A stretch of DNA of 5,820 nt from Bacteroidales bacterium. GTDB lineage: Bacteria; Bacteroidota; Bacteroidia; Bacteroidales; UBA932. The stretch is from contig JAFROA010000085.1 of NCBI GenBank assembly GCA_017429885.1, forward strand, positions 1 through 5,820, written 5' to 3'. The position numbers and the translations under genes are program-made. Within the stretch, counting starts at the first letter, position 1, and every line of letters begins with the position of its first letter. Shown one piece after another: positions 5,667-5,820 of this stretch. A model generated the notes under the pieces. The model did not search any database. It was not told the origin of the DNA and was given only the letters and a program-made list of their open reading frames with translations.

Positions 5667-5820
5667 ATGAGACATAAACAACTTTATATTGCCGCATCTT
5701 TATTTATAGTATTAATAGCGTGCGATGAGTCTATTACTCCGCTTAATCCTGAAGATAATCGCGAAGACATGGTTATTTCTTCTATTAGTCGAGACAATCC
5801 ATTTAGGATATCAGCTGACA
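5667..5820 (+). CDS. predicted lipoprotein of unknown function, cut by right edge
   Basis: ATG at 5667 opens a frame of 51 codons that runs off the window. It starts MRHKQLYIAASLFIVLIAC, a lipoprotein signal peptide with basic n-region, hydrophobic core and lipobox LIAC, so Cys19 would be lipidated. The next residue is Asp (CDES). In enterobacteria Asp at +2 favours inner-membrane retention, but that rule does not transfer reliably to Bacteroidota. The remainder (ITPLNPEDNREDMVISSI and on) is polar, and I do not recognise the family. Base composition is about 35% G+C (54 of 154 by my count) against about 50-58% in sampled stretches of the genes to the left. Codons end mainly in A or T, unlike its neighbours. 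The promoter-like signal upstream and the signal peptide support a real gene. It may be accessory or recently acquired. Confidence 0.75.
   Translation, partial: MRHKQLYIAASLFIVLIACDESITPLNPEDNREDMVISSISRDNPFRISAD

Noticed and set aside
1..5820. CRISPR arrays, insertion sequences, tRNA genes or prophage genes
   Set aside because: I saw no regularly spaced repeats, transposase-like or integrase-like frames, or tRNA cloverleaf sequences in the window.

Overview
The window looks like chromosomal DNA of a member of the Bacteroidota, probably Bacteroidales. The grounds are an outer-membrane TonB-dependent receptor behind a TPP riboswitch, a lipoprotein glutaminyl cyclotransferase, menaquinone rather than ubiquinone context, no clear Shine-Dalgarno sequences before the starts, and promoter-like TTG-n20-TAnnTTyG signals of the Bacteroidota type. 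I cannot name the genus. The main part is about 50% G+C by spot counts.

Layout. Four genes lie head to tail on the minus strand, read from right to left. They are menG (5106-4396), a lipoprotein glutaminyl-peptide cyclotransferase (4358-3582), a TonB-dependent receptor (3434-1047), and a CNNM/CBS membrane protein cut by the left edge (988-1). A well-conserved TPP riboswitch aptamer (about 3564-3478) fills the 147-bp gap before the receptor. This makes the receptor a thiamine-regulated transporter, most likely for thiamine or a precursor across the outer membrane. Between aptamer and coding sequence is a perfect 9-bp inverted repeat whose 3' arm contains the receptor start codon. Its 5' arm can also pair with a segment of the aptamer, which suggests a translational switch.

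Right of menG the strand changes. The divergent 126-bp gap holds a good promoter for rnpB, the RNase P RNA (about 5233-5550, plus strand). The rnpB RNA is closed by a 9-bp P1 helix running into a T tract. After rnpB the base composition falls to about 35% G+C. A second promoter-like signal then precedes the first 51 codons of an unrecognised lipoprotein cut by the right edge.

How they work together. menG and the cyclotransferase are 37 bp apart and probably cotranscribed. No terminator is visible between the cyclotransferase and the riboswitch, so read-through transcripts could carry the aptamer internally. The families are mostly ordinary. The most notable item is the apparent start-codon switch of the thiamine receptor.
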